A stretch of 64,000 nt of DNA from a virus. Both the position numbers and the translations under genes were made by a program. Shown here in pieces: positions 7,835 to 14,625 of this stretch. How positions within the stretch are numbered: the first letter of the stretch is position 1; every line of letters starts with the position of its first letter. Location: IMG/VR virus record IMGVR_UViG_3300009184_000038, positions 1-64,000 of that record; one strand, given 5' to 3'. The notes under the pieces are model-generated. The model was not told the DNA's origin and searched no databases. It worked only from the letters and a program-made list of their open reading frames with translations.

Positions 7835-7862
7835 TTGACTCACACCATGCCGACTGTATGCT
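7835..7862 (+). promoter_or_regulatory. sigma70-like promoter P2
   Basis: TTGACT (7835-7840), 16-base spacer, TATGCT (7857-7862). Its surroundings, TAGGCTTGACTCACACCATG, nearly match P1 at 5813 onward. It drives the second rightward gene group beginning at 7924. Confidence 0.6.
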
Positions 7863-7923
7863 TGGGTGATCACGCGGCGACGATTCGCCCGGTTGAACAG
7901 GTGACACGAAAAGGAGACGAGCG

Positions 7924-8409
7924 ATGACGGCAACGGAGACAAGGGTATGGGAAGTGATTCGCGGCTTCGGCCCAATCGATGAGGGGCGTGAAAAGTGTTT
8001 CGACGTTGAACGTCTCAAGCGCAGGTTCACCAGCGAAGCCGATGCTGTGGCATTCGCTGAGTCGCACTACGATGCACGGGTCGGCAAGCTTATGCGGCGC
8101 ATGCCCGACTGGTGGCAATCGTTCTTCGTGATCGTGCGGCCCGCGAAGGCCACCGTGCCGACGGCTGCGGGTCTCGCGCTGGTATTCGACCGTCGCCTGC
8201 GTGACGATATCGGCAGTGATGCCTATGCGGAGGTGATCCGTCGCAATCGCACCCCCGACTATGAGCGGGCCTGCGCATCGCACGACTTCTGCGATGCGAA
8301 CGTGACGATGATCGAAGCCATGATGGAATTCGGCATCACCCCCGACGATGACTTCGGCCATGCCCTGTTCAATGCAGCATGGGATGCATGGCGCGAGAAG
8401 ACGAAGTAA
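7924..8409 (+). CDS. hypothetical early protein
   Basis: 161 residues. Shine-Dalgarno AAGGAGACGAGCG ends at the ATG, resembling the 3' half of the family-B leader. Segments: VWEVIRGFGPIDEGREKCF, a DWWQSFFVIVRPAK core, and a C-terminal part ending in HALFNAAWDAWREK. No domain recognised. First gene after promoter P2. Confidence 0.8.
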   Translation: MTATETRVWEVIRGFGPIDEGREKCFDVERLKRRFTSEADAVAFAESHYDARVGKLMRRMPDWWQSFFVIVRPAKATVPTAAGLALVFDRRLRDDIGSDAYAEVIRRNRTPDYERACASHDFCDANVTMIEAMMEFGITPDDDFGHALFNAAWDAWREKTK

Positions 8410-8413
8410 TTCA

Positions 8414-8462
8414 CCCCCGACCGTAACAACCACCAACGACCACCCCCGAACGGAGAAACGAG
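8414..8462 (+). repeat. family-B start-associated repeats, two copies
   Basis: CCCCCGACCGTAACAACC (8414-8431), an ACCAACGA stretch like family A, then CCCCCGAACGGAGAAACGAG (8443-8462) two bases before the ATG at 8465. GGAG is the Shine-Dalgarno. Confidence 0.9.
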
Positions 8463-8464
8463 AC

Positions 8465-8698
8465 ATGATCACGATGCTTGGACTGGAAACCCGCAGTTAT
8501 ACCTTCAAAGCATTCGGTGCGACCGAAGGCGATGCGCTGCGTGAACTGTGGGCAGCATGGAAGAGGCATGTGAAGCAGTGCAACATCAGTCTGGCCGACT
8601 CATGCTTCCCGACGATTGACCACATGAAACTTGAGGGCATCAGCATCATCAAAATCTACAAGCTGCCCCTCTGCCTGCGGGACGGCGAGACGATCTGA
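8465..8698 (+). CDS. hypothetical early protein
   Basis: 77 residues, start placed by the family-B leader. The sequence (YTFKAFGATEGDALRELWAAW, then DHMKLEGISIIKIYK) suggests a small alpha/beta fold. Function unknown. Confidence 0.8.
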   Translation: MITMLGLETRSYTFKAFGATEGDALRELWAAWKRHVKQCNISLADSCFPTIDHMKLEGISIIKIYKLPLCLRDGETI

Positions 8699-8745
8699 CC
8701 CCCGACCGTAACAACCACCACCACCCCCGAACGGAGAAACGAGCG
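8699..8745 (+). repeat. family-B start-associated repeats, two copies
   Basis: CCCCCGACCGTAACAACC (8699-8716), then CCCCCGAACGGAGAAACGAG plus CG directly before the ATG at 8746. Confidence 0.9.
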
Positions 8746-9240
8746 ATGAACGATACGACATGGTATTCGGTTTATGAGCATAAGGATGCGAGCGGATACG
8801 ATTCGGACTATATGCCATTCAACACGAAGGAAGAGGCAATCGCAGACGCGAAGTCTAACCTAGAATTCGCTGGCGGCATCGGCGGCGAGATTTTCGTGAT
8901 CCCCGTGCCGACCGAATGGTACGCATCGCTGCCCGAAGATGCCGAATGGTCTCTGTGGGATGAGATGGAGCGAATCCCTGCCAGTGATTACATCTGGATT
9001 CACTGCGGCATGGAACGGGCAGAAATCCGCGCGGAACACGAAATGCCGCTACCGCAAGAGACCACCGATATCGTGGACGAGATGCTAGACATGGCAGAAA
9101 TCGTCCATGCGGAGATGAGCGAAATGCTGACGAATGCGGCAGACGAGATCACGCGGCTGCGTGAACAGGTCAACGAGACGCATCGCATCATTCATGAGCA
9201 GAATATTGAGATCATCAAGATGATGAGCGCGAAACGGTAA
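8746..9240 (+). CDS. hypothetical early protein with C-terminal coiled coil
   Basis: 164 residues, acidic. N-terminal WYSVYEHKDASGYDSDYM stretch, then a long helix from about residue 105 (IVDEMLDMAEIVHAEM through EITRLREQVNETHRII), likely a coiled coil. Start fixed by the repeat leader. No known family. Confidence 0.8.
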   Translation: MNDTTWYSVYEHKDASGYDSDYMPFNTKEEAIADAKSNLEFAGGIGGEIFVIPVPTEWYASLPEDAEWSLWDEMERIPASDYIWIHCGMERAEIRAEHEMPLPQETTDIVDEMLDMAEIVHAEMSEMLTNAADEITRLREQVNETHRIIHEQNIEIIKMMSAKR

Positions 9241-9246
9241 CCACCA

Positions 9247-9268
9247 CCCCCGAACGGAGAAACGAGCG
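9247..9268 (+). repeat. family-B start-associated repeat
   Basis: CCCCCGAACGGAGAAACGAG plus CG, abutting the ATG at 9269; identical to the copies before 8746 and 9498. Confidence 0.9.
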
Positions 9269-9424
9269 ATGACGAATCTGACCTTGCAACAGGCCCGCGA
9301 TGCTGTGCGGCGTGAATATCTTCTCGTTGGCCTGGATGCCGACGTGGAGATCGAAGGGTTCGCCGACATGGATGCCGACCAACTCCGCGACGAGATCACC
9401 TACCTTGCCGACTATCAAGGCTAA
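9269..9424 (+). CDS. small hypothetical early protein
   Basis: 51 residues, too short for many gene callers but placed behind a perfect repeat leader. Acidic; two helices LQQARDAVRREYLL and DADQLRDEITYLAD. No known family. Confidence 0.75.
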   Translation: MTNLTLQQARDAVRREYLLVGLDADVEIEGFADMDADQLRDEITYLADYQG

Positions 9425-9448
9425 AGACTACTGTAGACGACTTCAGAA

Positions 9449-9497
9449 CCCCCGACCGACGAAACGATACCACCACCCCCGAACGGAGAAACGAGCG
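9449..9497 (+). repeat. family-B start-associated repeats, two copies
   Basis: CCCCCGACCGACGAAACGAT (9449-9468) and CCCCCGAACGGAGAAACGAG plus CG (9476-9497) before the ATG at 9498. Confidence 0.9.
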
Positions 9498-10142
9498 ATG
9501 CTGACGAAAGATATCAAACTAGGAATGCAGGCCCGCGTGAAGATTGGCGACCGTCTCGCGGTCGTGACCGTGACCAACAAAGCCAACTACAGCGGCGGCC
9601 GACGGCAGGAATGGTTCTGCCGAACGCACGATACCGGGCGCATGATCACCGCGACGGCTGCGCGGCTGCGGCCCATGCCCGGAACACCAGAGAATGCGGC
9701 GGCGCATGCCCGACGGCTGAAAGCGGCTGAGAAGCGATGCGCGGCGAAGCCGAACGTCTCCACCCCCGAACACACTCCAGTGCTCGTCGCCCCGCAGCCC
9801 GTGCCTGGAGTGTTCGCGGTGGCGAATCCCGCCCGCCCGATTGAACGCATGGCCCGGTTCAATCATGAGGGTATCGCCCGGATTCTGGACGGCATCCATG
9901 TCGGCGCATCGTGGCGGGACGCCTGCCGCGCCGTCTTCAAGGTGGTCGGCAAGGGCGGGAGGCTGCGAGGGATGCCGCTGCCGATGCGGCGTGGGTGCTG
10001 GCAGGCAGTCGCCGAAATCCATGCCGACAACCTCGCGGCGTATCGCGAGGTGATGGGACACAAGCCACTCCCGACCGTGGAAATGATCACGGCTGCGATG
10101 CGTGGAGACGAGGCCGCGCGGCGAGCGGTGCTGGCGAGCTGA
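9498..10142 (+). CDS. hypothetical early protein
   Basis: 214 residues, basic. N-terminal beta-rich part (GMQARVKIGDRLAVVTVTNK), Ala/Pro-rich linker near residues 65-115, then a helical domain ending in MITAAMRGDEAARRAVL. A CCCCCGAACA stretch within the linker codes TPEH, a possible coding remnant of the repeat. Function unknown. Confidence 0.8.
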   Translation: MLTKDIKLGMQARVKIGDRLAVVTVTNKANYSGGRRQEWFCRTHDTGRMITATAARLRPMPGTPENAAAHARRLKAAEKRCAAKPNVSTPEHTPVLVAPQPVPGVFAVANPARPIERMARFNHEGIARILDGIHVGASWRDACRAVFKVVGKGGRLRGMPLPMRRGCWQAVAEIHADNLAAYREVMGHKPLPTVEMITAAMRGDEAARRAVLAS

Positions 10143-10153
10143 TCGAATGCGAT

Positions 10154-10176
10154 ACCCCCTGGTGCGTTACCTGGGG
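10154..10176 (+). terminator. GC hairpin between early genes
   Basis: CCCCC T GGT, loop GCGTT, ACC T GGGGG: a 5+3 bp stem with one T-T mismatch directly after the gene at 9498 and before the next repeat leader. No T-tract; may attenuate or protect the mRNA end. Confidence 0.45.
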
Positions 10177-10217
10177 GCCGACCGTGGAAACGATAAACCC
10201 GAATAAGGAAACGAGAG
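10177..10217 (+). repeat. family-B start-associated repeats, two copies
   Basis: GCCGACCGTGGAAACGAT (array-type variant) then CCCGAATAAGGAAACGAGAG ending at the ATG at 10218; AAGGA is the Shine-Dalgarno. Confidence 0.8.
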
Positions 10218-10676
10218 ATGTACGGAACAGTGAGACTCGAGGCTGGCGGATTTTGTATCGACGATGAGCGTGAAGCGATGGTGCAGGATTTTCTGAACCG
10301 CACCGGCATCACCATGCGGGCGACGTTCGTGGAATACGCTCCATTCTTCGATGATGAAGACAAGCCGCGATGCATCTGGAGAGTGTCGATTCGCCTGGAT
10401 CGTCGCGGATTCTCCGTCCGATTCGGTCAGTCGATCGTCGCCAGCGAACAGGGGCTGCCGCCGACTGCCGCCGATGTTCTCGCCTGCCTGCCGCACAGCG
10501 ACCCCGGCAGTCTTGAGGAGTTCATCGACGAGTATGGCGAGTGCTGCGCCGACGAGATGCCTATGCGGAAGTATCGCCGAATGGAGCGGGCCTGGAAGGA
10601 AACCCGTCGCCAGTGGCGGCAGATCGAACGTGTCTTCGGCAATATCGTCGGCCTTGACGAGCTGGATTCGTTTTAA
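10218..10676 (+). CDS. conserved phage protein of unknown function
   Basis: 152 residues. Contains WRVSIRLDRRGFSVRFGQS, then PTAADVLACLPHSDPGS and EEFIDEYG, ending with the helical IERVFGNI. This order of motifs (RFGQS, DVLACL, DPG, EEF, then a long helix) is one I know from many siphovirus hypothetical proteins near early or replication genes. Its biochemical role is not established. Confidence 0.8.
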   Translation: MYGTVRLEAGGFCIDDEREAMVQDFLNRTGITMRATFVEYAPFFDDEDKPRCIWRVSIRLDRRGFSVRFGQSIVASEQGLPPTAADVLACLPHSDPGSLEEFIDEYGECCADEMPMRKYRRMERAWKETRRQWRQIERVFGNIVGLDELDSF

Positions 10677-10721
10677 CCCCCGTGCATGAGAACCAATAAC
10701 CCCCGTAGCAGGAAACGAGAA
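10677..10721 (+). repeat. family-B start-associated repeats, two copies
   Basis: CCCCCGTGCATGAGAACCAA and CCCCCGTAGCAGGAAACGAG plus AA before the ATG at 10722; AGGA serves as Shine-Dalgarno. Confidence 0.85.
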
Positions 10722-10922
10722 ATGAAACCGATGCTCCCCTGGTGGTCGTGTTCAGCAACGATCCTCGAGTTCGATCCCGTCTTTGGAGAATACGTCGATA
10801 ACACCATCGATCATGACACGCGGGCCGCGACTGCGGAGGAGGCTGAAGAGGATGCCCGCGAAACGTGGAGCGATCACGGGTACAACCCCGAGCGAGTAAA
10901 GGTGCGGAGGGTCGAAGGATGA
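10722..10922 (+). CDS. small acidic hypothetical protein
   Basis: 66 residues. WWSCSATILEFDP start, then TRAATAEEAEEDARETW and a basic tail. Stop overlaps the next start as ATGA. No known family. Confidence 0.7.
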   Translation: MKPMLPWWSCSATILEFDPVFGEYVDNTIDHDTRAATAEEAEEDARETWSDHGYNPERVKVRRVEG

Positions 10923-11209
10923 ACGCCTACCAACTCTCCCCCCGCGTGACGCTCCAGCCTGGCGATCGATTCCGCGCGAGCGGCGGCCCCTACTGGAAGT
11001 GCGGCAGCGAAACGATACCGATGGCAGCTCGTGGCTTATTCACGCTCGTTGAGGTGCTCCGCAGGAGGAGCCGGGTCTACCTCCTCGCGGTCGGGCGGGA
11101 GGGCTACTGCCTCCTGCACGTCGAAGGCAGGAGGAAAAACAAGTCGATGCCGAATCTCGTCTGCCGGCCGTATCGGATTCGGCGGGCGGCCAGCCAGAAA
11201 AATCCTTGA
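10919..11209 (+). CDS. hypothetical early protein, basic
   Basis: 96 residues, coupled by ATGA to the gene before. SPRVTLQPGDRFRASGGPYW followed by beta-strand-rich, Arg-rich sequence; looks like a small SH3-like or beta-barrel protein, but this is a guess from composition. Confidence 0.65.
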   Translation: MNAYQLSPRVTLQPGDRFRASGGPYWKCGSETIPMAARGLFTLVEVLRRRSRVYLLAVGREGYCLLHVEGRRKNKSMPNLVCRPYRIRRAASQKNP

Positions 11210-11226
11210 GCCCAACGAAAGACCGC

Positions 11227-11255
11227 TTGACTACTAGCCAATCTTTCTTTAGGAT
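11227..11255 (+). promoter_or_regulatory. sigma70-like promoter P3 with overlapping operator-like palindrome
   Basis: TTGACT (11227-11232), 17-base spacer, TAGGAT (11250-11255). GACTACTAGCC (11229-11239) overlaps the -35 and differs at one base from the palindrome GGCTACTAGCC at 12806. Confidence 0.6.
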
Positions 11256-11294
11256 TGCCACAGAACGAGACGATACTAGCAGGGGCCGCGGTGG

Positions 11295-11339
11295 CCCCGA
11301 CCGGCGAAACGAGAAAACCCCGACTAGGAGAACGCGACG
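11295..11339 (+). repeat. family-B start-associated repeats, two copies
   Basis: CCCCGACCGGCGAAACGAG (11295-11313), then CCCCGACTAGGAGAACGCGA plus CG before the ATG at 11340; AGGAG is the Shine-Dalgarno. Confidence 0.85.
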
Positions 11340-11609
11340 ATGGGAGCCGTGAAACGATTTTACGAAGACTGTGCCGAGGCAGGCCGATGCCCGCTCTCGA
11401 CGGAGGCTTTCGGATATCTGGACGACCTGGAATGCGAGCGAGATATCGACTGGATCGGCTACTGCGAGCATGACTATGTCGGCCGTGACGGTCGACTGTA
11501 CGTCGAGGAGTGCATCACGATGGAGTCGGCCCGCCGGCTTATTGCCGAGGGGCTGGCGCACCCCGAGATCGTGAATTTCGTGGAGTGTTTCGGAGATATG
11601 TGCGTCTGA
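11340..11609 (+). CDS. small acidic hypothetical protein
   Basis: 89 residues. Cys- and Asp/Glu-rich (RFYEDCAEAGRCP, DDLECERDIDWIGYCEHDY). First gene after promoter P3. Ends within the start region of the next gene. Function unknown. Confidence 0.75.
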   Translation: MGAVKRFYEDCAEAGRCPLSTEAFGYLDDLECERDIDWIGYCEHDYVGRDGRLYVEECITMESARRLIAEGLAHPEIVNFVECFGDMCV

Positions 11610-11800
11610 CGGGATTCCCCGCCGACACGAACGAGTACGAGTTCGTCATTACTTCCAGCCGCATCGTCGGCCAGCTCGTGATGCACGACCATGAGGATGG
11701 CACTGCGGAGTATGACACTCCGTTCACGATGACCCTCGCCGGCCTCCACAACTTCCTGCGGCAGTTGCCGCGCCATGCGAATGCGTTTGCTATCGACTGA
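11600..11800 (+). CDS. small hypothetical protein, GTG start
   Basis: 66 residues from GTG 11600, chosen because GGAG lies 4 bases upstream and it overlaps the previous stop by only 10 bases; an ATG at 11510 would overlap far more. Sequence TNEYEFVITSSRIVGQLVMH then DTPFTMTLAGLHNFLRQLP. No known family. Confidence 0.6.
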   Translation: MRLTGFPADTNEYEFVITSSRIVGQLVMHDHEDGTAEYDTPFTMTLAGLHNFLRQLPRHANAFAID

Positions 11801-11836
11801 ACCAGACCTAGCACCCGCGCTCGAGGGCCGCCGCCA

Positions 11837-11874
11837 CCCCCGAGCGTGATAACCCCGAGCGGCGAAAGCAGAGG
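11837..11874 (+). repeat. family-B start-associated repeats, two diverged copies
   Basis: CCCCCGAGCGTGATAACC and CCCCGAGCGGCGAAAGCAGA, then GGACACG and the ATG at 11880. GAGG near 11871-11874 is the likely Shine-Dalgarno. Confidence 0.75.
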
Positions 11875-11879
11875 ACACG

Positions 11880-12338
11880 ATGAAGACGAAGACCCCAAAG
11901 AAGCGGCTGACCGGCAAGGCCGTTGACCGCGAAATCGATGAAGAGCGAGCCCGCCTGCGGAAGTACCTCGCGAAGCTCACGCTGGAGAAGCCAAGGAGCG
12001 ACGACAGCGGCTATGAGTATCGGCTGCCGCTGACGTTTCGGATGTTCACGATCGTGTATCAGATCGACAAGGCAATGGTCGGCACGCCCGACTACATGGG
12101 CATCGCCGGATGGTGGAGCTACGAATACAAATTCGACCTGCGCGAGGCGACGAATAAGGAGCGGAAGAAGGCGCACGACGCCATCCTTGCCGCCGGCCTT
12201 CCGTTGGACGGCGAAAGCCAGGAGCACGCCCAGATCGTCGCCTGGGCAACGAACAACGGCAGGATGGCTGCCAAGGCAATGGGCGGCAAGTGGTCGCCGT
12301 ACCGTGGCCCCCGACCGGCGAAACGAGGTGCGACATGA
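11880..12338 (+). CDS. hypothetical early protein, lysine-rich N-terminus
   Basis: 152 residues. Basic N-terminal helix (KTKTPKKRLTGKAVDREIDE), a WWSYEYKFDLREATNKERKK segment and a helical C-terminus. Its last codons are encoded by a family-B repeat (12308-12328), giving the PRPAKRG tail. Stop overlaps the next start as ATGA. Confidence 0.7.
   Translation: MKTKTPKKRLTGKAVDREIDEERARLRKYLAKLTLEKPRSDDSGYEYRLPLTFRMFTIVYQIDKAMVGTPDYMGIAGWWSYEYKFDLREATNKERKKAHDAILAAGLPLDGESQEHAQIVAWATNNGRMAAKAMGGKWSPYRGPRPAKRGAT
12308..12328 (+). repeat. family-B repeat inside the end of a gene
   Basis: CCCCCGACCGGCGAAACGAG followed by GTGCGAC and the ATG at 12335: a start-associated copy that is also coding for the upstream gene. 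Confidence 0.85.
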
Positions 12339-12616
12339 AGAAAGACGACCGCGTGATGCGGGACTATGTGATGGGTGGCAACTACGTTGGCACCGTCGCG
12401 ACGATCTGCTCCCTCCGCGAAAACGGGTGGAGCGTCGAAGAGATTGCTGCACAGATGCCGATCATCGGCAAGACTTGTGGCAACGAGGCGATACGGGCAG
12501 CCGGCTTGAACGGTGGGCCTCGAGTTAGTTCGCTCTACGAGCACATGAATCTGTTCGGAGAGCAACTGTGTGAGAGACTGCGTGAACTGCGGACGATGGA
12601 TATTTCCACCAACTAA
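12335..12616 (+). CDS. hypothetical protein with helix-turn-helix-like stretch
   Basis: 93 residues. ATICSLRENGWSVEEIAAQMPIIG resembles the first helices of a small HTH (WSVEEIAAQM). Could be a DNA-binding early regulator; no clear family. ATGA-coupled to the preceding gene. Confidence 0.6.
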   Translation: MKKDDRVMRDYVMGGNYVGTVATICSLRENGWSVEEIAAQMPIIGKTCGNEAIRAAGLNGGPRVSSLYEHMNLFGEQLCERLRELRTMDISTN

Positions 12617-12629
12617 GGAGACCCCGTAC

Positions 12630-12806
12630 ATGAAAAACAGACTCAATCCCTACGAGGCCGGCTGGCTGACATTTCTGGTCAGCTCCGGCATCGCCAGCGA
12701 GGCCGACTGCCGTGCCGCGATGAACCGCGTGGCCCAGGAAGCCCTCGACGAGATCAATCGCCTGCGGGCGAAAAAGAAGGCTGGAAAACGTCGCAAGGAT
12801 CGATAG
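12630..12806 (+). CDS. small hypothetical protein with basic tail
   Basis: 58 residues; GGAG 10 bases upstream of the ATG. YEAGWLTFLVSSGIASEADC, then a helix and a Lys/Arg tail (KKKAGKRRKDR). Possibly nucleic-acid binding by charge alone. Its stop codon touches the operator-like palindrome at 12806. Confidence 0.65.
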   Translation: MKNRLNPYEAGWLTFLVSSGIASEADCRAAMNRVAQEALDEINRLRAKKKAGKRRKDR

Positions 12807-12839
12807 GCTACTAGCCGATGGTTTGATTAGCTACTAGGA
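12806..12839 (+). promoter_or_regulatory. operator-like palindrome and half copy
   Basis: GGCTACTAGCC (12806-12816) is a perfect 11-bp inverted repeat around one base; AGCTACTAGGA (12829-12839) keeps the core CTACTAG. They lie in the gap before the gene at 12870. No clear -10 box is visible here. Confidence 0.45.
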
Positions 12840-12869
12840 ACGATTTCACCTGAAGAAAGGAGGCTCAGA

Positions 12870-13178
12870 ATGAGCCGTTCAGTGGGCGATTCGGTATGGC
12901 TCTCGACAACGCACGTCGCGTTTGACGGTGAGGCCAGAGCACACATTGTCCCGGCCACCGTGGCTGGCGTGTTTGAGAACATCGTGATGGTCAAGATGCC
13001 GAGCGGTATGGTCACTTCGGCGAGGCAGGGCGTGGATTCGCTCTGCGACAGCGAGGCAGAGGCATGGGCTCTCGCTGCCCGCGAGTTGTCCGAGGCCCGC
13101 GATCGCGTCCAGGCGGCGATCGACAATGCCGTCGCCAAGGCGGCCAGCAGTCGCGTCGGGGAGGCTGTCGCGACATGA
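12870..13178 (+). CDS. hypothetical early protein
   Basis: 102 residues; AAAGGAGG 6 bases before the ATG, the strongest Shine-Dalgarno of the block and without the repeat. Beta-rich N-terminal half (VWLSTTHVAFDGEARAHIV), helical Ala-rich C-terminus (ELSEARDRVQAAIDNAVAKA). Unknown function. Confidence 0.75.
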   Translation: MSRSVGDSVWLSTTHVAFDGEARAHIVPATVAGVFENIVMVKMPSGMVTSARQGVDSLCDSEAEAWALAARELSEARDRVQAAIDNAVAKAASSRVGEAVAT

Positions 13179-13321
13179 ACCCCCGTGCGTGGAAATGGGT
13201 CATGGATGACCTGATCCGCACCCTCGTGCTCGTCCGACTCGGGCAATTGCTCGGGTCGGAGAGCACGGCGGCGCGGGCCGTCCACGACCTCGTCGAGGCT
13301 GTTTTTTCGATTGTCAGATGA
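13175..13321 (+). CDS. small hypothetical protein with repeat in its start
   Basis: 48 residues, ATGA-coupled. Codons 3-8 are a family-B repeat (CCCCCGTGCGTGGAAATGGG at 13180-13199), coding PRAWKW. The rest is one amphipathic helix (IRTLVLVRLGQLLG). Weak candidate because of its size. Confidence 0.5.
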   Translation: MNPRAWKWVMDDLIRTLVLVRLGQLLGSESTAARAVHDLVEAVFSIVR

Positions 13322-13350
13322 TTGGTATGACGCATAGAATGTCACCCGTA

Positions 13351-13373
13351 CCCCCGAGCATAGAAACTAGAGG
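13351..13373 (+). repeat. family-B start-associated repeat, last upstream copy
   Basis: CCCCCGAGCATAGAAACTAG then AGGAG, which is the Shine-Dalgarno for the ATG at 13382. A second ATG at 13376 abuts GGAG too closely to be used. Confidence 0.8.
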
Positions 13374-13381
13374 AGATGACG

Positions 13382-13750
13382 ATGCTTTACGTTCTAGGCG
13401 ACTCAAGTGAGCCGCGGCAGTTTAGGCGAAAAGATGGCGAGTGGACGCCGAACATCGACGATGCCGAGCATATGACCATCGAAGATGCCATCGACAAGCA
13501 GGCCGAGCTGATCGACGACCCCCGCATCATCAACGTATGCGAGGCACCGCTCATGCACGAGGCGATGTACGCGGACATGGGCCGTCGGTTCGACGAATTG
13601 CAGGAGCGGCTTCGCGAGCACGAAGTGTTCCTCGAGTACGAGATCGGCGAGGGCGACGAGACGACTTGGAAGATCACGTTTGAGCGGGCTGGCGTGGCCC
13701 TCGTTCTCAAGCTGGAAGACCCGAACTCTTTTGAAATGGTGGACGCATGA
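13382..13750 (+). CDS. acidic hypothetical early protein
   Basis: 122 residues from ATG 13382 (six bases after GGAG). Acidic helices (HMTIEDAIDKQAELIDDP, RRFDELQERLREHEVFLEY), C-terminal beta strands ending in NSFEMVDA. Overlaps the next gene as ATGA. Function unknown. Confidence 0.75.
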   Translation: MLYVLGDSSEPRQFRRKDGEWTPNIDDAEHMTIEDAIDKQAELIDDPRIINVCEAPLMHEAMYADMGRRFDELQERLREHEVFLEYEIGEGDETTWKITFERAGVALVLKLEDPNSFEMVDA

Positions 13751-14028
13751 ACGACGAGTTTAAAGACTATCTGACGATCATCCAGACAGCCAAAGCCGTA
13801 GGCTGCTCGCGGCGAACGCTGTACCGAGTCGTTGAGCGGATCGGCACCGACGAGATCGTGACCGTGGCATTCGGCAAGCGGCTCGTCCACAAGTCGAAGG
13901 TTGCCGCCATCAAGGCCGCCTATATGCCCCTGGGGAGTAAGAAGCACTCAATGGCTGCTCGTGCCTGGGGGTCGGCCGGCGGGACGCAGAAGCGAATCAA
14001 TCGCGAGAAGGCAGCCAAGAAAGCCTAG
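13747..14028 (+). CDS. putative HTH DNA-binding protein
   Basis: 93 residues. AKAVGCSRRTLYRVVERI (about residues 15-32) is a good helix-turn-helix, preceded by a short N-terminal helix and followed by a basic, Ala-rich tail (KRINREKAAKKA). A plausible early regulator. It ends the rightward block and overlaps the convergent HNH gene by 4 bases. Confidence 0.7.
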   Translation: MNDEFKDYLTIIQTAKAVGCSRRTLYRVVERIGTDEIVTVAFGKRLVHKSKVAAIKAAYMPLGSKKHSMAARAWGSAGGTQKRINREKAAKKA

Positions 14029-14312
14029 CTCGAGTCGCGGGCCGTGCGCCGCGCATGGCAGGAGTGGCACGTTGTCCTTAAATTGCTCATGGACTCATCA
14101 CCCCCTTTCGACTTCTCGACGATATGGTCGATGTCGGGGCTGCCGGTGACGAGCAGCCCGCACAACTGGCAGATGCCCATGTCGCGGGCGATCACGGCAA
14201 GCCGGGTGCGCCGCCACGCCGCAGAGCAGTAGCCGCGGGCCGCCGCCGTCGGCCGCTCCTGCCCCCGTGCAGGGGAACGATCAGGACGGTACGTCGGGAT
14301 TCTTTTCGGCAC
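14025..14312 (-). CDS. small HNH endonuclease
   Basis: 95 residues from GTG 14312, with GGAG 7 bases upstream. HNH motif: C48/C51, DHIVEKSKGGDES with His63, Asn78, then C82/C85 and His86. A free-standing nuclease of the homing or packaging type. Convergent with the rightward block. Its N-terminal coding region includes a family-B repeat on the plus strand (14262-14282). Confidence 0.85.
   Translation of the reverse strand: MPKRIPTYRPDRSPARGQERPTAAARGYCSAAWRRTRLAVIARDMGICQLCGLLVTGSPDIDHIVEKSKGGDESMSNLRTTCHSCHARRTARDSS
14262..14282 (+). repeat. isolated family-B repeat inside the HNH gene
   Basis: CCCCCGTGCAGGGGAACGAT on the plus strand, same orientation as the rightward block but about 230 bases past its last gene and within a leftward gene. 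Confidence 0.65.
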
Positions 14313-14625
14313 GAGCCTGCTCCTGCCAGCCGACCATGAGTACCTGATGGGCCTGCCTGCGCCGCCACCACTCGATGATCGCCTTGACGATCAGTTGGGC
14401 GAGCACGCTGATCAGGATCGCGGCGATGACCGAGCCGTACTGATCGCGAGCCCGTAGGCGTAAACGAGCGGAGAGCACCTCTGCCATGCGGTCGGGCGGC
14501 GCGTCGGTTGGGAACTCCTCGACCGCCCACTCGACGAGCCGGTCGCGGAGGGCGGGGTGAGCCGACAGCCGGATACCGCCTGCGCGGTTGACGTAGGTTT
14601 TCAGCGTTTCGTATTTGGCGGGCAT
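14281..14625 (-). CDS. single-span membrane protein, possible lysis accessory
   Basis: 114 residues from ATG 14625 (AGGA upstream; a further ATG at 14640 is less well placed). Soluble N-terminal 70 residues, then one membrane segment (SVIAAILISVLAQLIVKAII) followed by WWRRR. Overlaps both neighbours. With the lipoprotein and protease upstream it may belong to a lysis group; this is inferred from context. Confidence 0.65.
   Translation of the reverse strand: MPAKYETLKTYVNRAGGIRLSAHPALRDRLVEWAVEEFPTDAPPDRMAEVLSARLRLRARDQYGSVIAAILISVLAQLIVKAIIEWWRRRQAHQVLMVGWQEQARAEKNPDVPS

Noticed and set aside
7331-7927. Open frame of 198 codons across the repeat array, plus overlapping shorter frames
   Set aside because: It is a translation of the repeats (PPNVATS, PRTWKL), with no Shine-Dalgarno or protein-like composition.
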